Of a stretch of 5,691 bases of DNA, positions 4,617 to 5,691 are shown piece by piece. Source of the stretch: Staphylothermus sp. (GTDB lineage: Archaea > Thermoproteota > Thermoprotei_A > Sulfolobales > Desulfurococcaceae); NCBI GenBank assembly GCA_021159785.1, contig JAGHDU010000029.1, positions 1 through 5,691 of the forward strand, read 5' to 3'. The notes under the pieces were generated by a model. The model worked only from the letters and a program-made list of their open reading frames with translations. It was not told the DNA's origin and did no database searches. The position numbers were made by a program, and so were the translations under genes. The number at the start of each line of letters is the position of its first letter. The stretch's first letter is position 1.

Positions 4617-5691
4617 TTGGAGAAATATTTTATCCTTAACCAAGATGTTTTCAGAAAGGAAATTATAACTGGGTCGAAAAACGAAGATAAAGCTGTAAAA
4701 TATTTGAAAGACAAACTAAGCGAATACGTGGACTGGATAGAAGTAATTCCGACACCTGTTGATACATGGTATGAGGAGAAATGTGTTCTTCTCTGTGGAA
4801 ACACTACAATTAATTGTAAGTCATTACCTTATACATTATCAATAGAATTAGAATCAGAACCTGTCTATGGATACTATTCTGGAAACCGTATAGCCTTAAA
4901 TAAACATGTAGATTCAAAAATAGTATTTATACCGTTTCCACAAGATCCTAATAACACAAAATATGTTGTTTTAAAATTATGGCGAGAAGGTGCCGAAGCA
5001 GTAGTGTTCTATGACCAATTACCAGGGAGATATAGGCGAATAGTAATAACAGGAGATGAAGACTATAGCTTCACTAAAGGATCGCCCCCTCCTATTCCAG
5101 CCGTTTCTATTAGAAAGGAAGATTACCTGAAAATAGTCAAAGAAGAACCTAGTAAGTGTTCATTGAAAATTATTGCCAATGTCATACATAATAATAAAGG
5201 AAAAACACTAATAGCTGGAATAAATGGTAAAGGGGAAAAGGAAATACATTTAACAGCACACCACGACCACTGGTTTCAAGGATTTTGTGATAATAATGTA
5301 GGTGTAGAACTACTTTTACAAATGACCCGCTTATTAAATAAGGATAGTTATCCAAACATATTACTAATATCCTATACAGCAGAAGAGTCTGGGGCACCAA
5401 ATTATACTAGTTGGTATTGGTCGTGGGGAAGTAGGTACTATTTGAGCATGCTGAACGATATGAACAGAGTAGACAATATAATTGCCAATATCAACGTAGA
5501 CATAATATATACATCACCGCTAAGTATCAATGCAAATCCTGCATTAATGAAATGTATAGAAAAAGTGATGAAGCAATACAAGGTACGCTATAGAGGTTTC
5601 GATCACCCATATTTCAATAGCTTCTCGTACACATTGCAGGGAATACCAGCTTTAACAATTCATTCATTCAATGAAATGCAACATATATATC
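4617..5691 (+). CDS. M28-family metallopeptidase, 5' part (cut by window)
   Basis: The frame is open from TTG 4617 to the window edge, giving 358 residues with no stop. The order is an N-terminal segment (1-60, KAVKYLKDKLSEYVDWIEV), a protease-associated-like insertion (about 95-168, with IVFIPFPQ, WREGAEAVVFYD and IPAVSI), then the M28 zinc-peptidase core. The expected metal ligands are visible: H215 and supporting D217 in TAHHDH, D225 in FCDNNVGV, E256/E257 in TAEESG, D295 in NINVDI, and H349 in LTIHSF. So an active two-metal aminopeptidase or carboxypeptidase is expected. There is no signal peptide or N-terminal membrane helix, so it probably works in the cytosol on peptides; the specificity cannot be read. 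GAGGA just upstream supports the TTG start. It diverges from the 155-residue gene. Little of the core seems missing, perhaps a few dozen residues or more. Confidence 0.88.
   Translation, partial: MEKYFILNQDVFRKEIITGSKNEDKAVKYLKDKLSEYVDWIEVIPTPVDTWYEEKCVLLCGNTTINCKSLPYTLSIELESEPVYGYYSGNRIALNKHVDSKIVFIPFPQDPNNTKYVVLKLWREGAEAVVFYDQLPGRYRRIVITGDEDYSFTKGSPPPIPAVSIRKEDYLKIVKEEPSKCSLKIIANVIHNNKGKTLIAGINGKGEKEIHLTAHHDHWFQGFCDNNVGVELLLQMTRLLNKDSYPNILLISYTAEESGAPNYTSWYWSWGSRYYLSMLNDMNRVDNIIANINVDIIYTSPLSINANPALMKCIEKVMKQYKVRYRGFDHPYFNSFSYTLQGIPALTIHSFNEMQHIY

Noticed and set aside
4583..4804. Minus-strand open frame of 73 codons
   Set aside because: It is antisense to the peptidase N-terminus and to its ribosome binding site; composition is that of a shadow.
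5182..5400. Minus-strand open frame of 72 codons with hydrophobic runs
   Set aside because: It is antisense to the peptidase metal-binding core, whose conserved ligands prove the + strand is coding. The apparent membrane-like stretches are reverse readings of Lys/Asn/Asp codons.

Overview
The window looks like ordinary chromosome from a hyperthermophilic crenarchaeon. The base composition is AT-rich. Several starts are TTG with GAGG/GGTGA-type ribosome binding sites, TATA-like boxes sit about 25 bases ahead of probable transcript starts, and one gene resembles a family I associate with Crenarchaeota (DUF2258-like). A Desulfurococcales relative such as Staphylothermus would fit, but that assignment is inference, not a match I could test.

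Layout: the transcription units alternate strand all the way along. (1) The 3' end of an unidentified + gene at 1-168. (2) A two-gene minus-strand unit, 903-694 then 661-182, of two small proteins of unknown function. (3) A + gene at 1033-1896, DUF2258-like, with an acidic linker and a second C-terminal domain. (4) A minus-strand DHH/DHHA1 phosphoesterase at 2909-1902. (5) A + tyrosine recombinase at 3094-4095 with a complete catalytic set and a C-terminal zinc ribbon. (6) A minus-strand unknown 155-residue protein whose 3' end overlaps the recombinase by 11 bases. (7) The start of a + M28-family metallopeptidase with a PA-like insertion, running off the window at 5691. Convergent junctions are very tight (13 bases, 5 bases, an 11-base overlap). 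Divergent junctions (904-1032, 2910-3093, 4553-4616) carry the regulatory sequence.

The most interesting stretch is the 184-base gap between the DHH gene and the recombinase. It holds a GC-rich, palindrome-rich block that on the minus strand reads as a possible C/D-box-like small RNA: two GGGATGA boxes, a CTGA box, then a T run. It could instead be a structured, switch-like 5' leader of the DHH gene. The second interesting region is the 904-1032 divergent promoter, which holds two inverted repeats that could be operators.

The genes do not form an obvious pathway. The recombinase and DHH protein belong to DNA/nucleic-acid metabolism families and the M28 protein to peptide turnover. There is no insertion sequence, CRISPR array, tRNA or rRNA that I can recognise, and no gene-free stretch over 300 bases.
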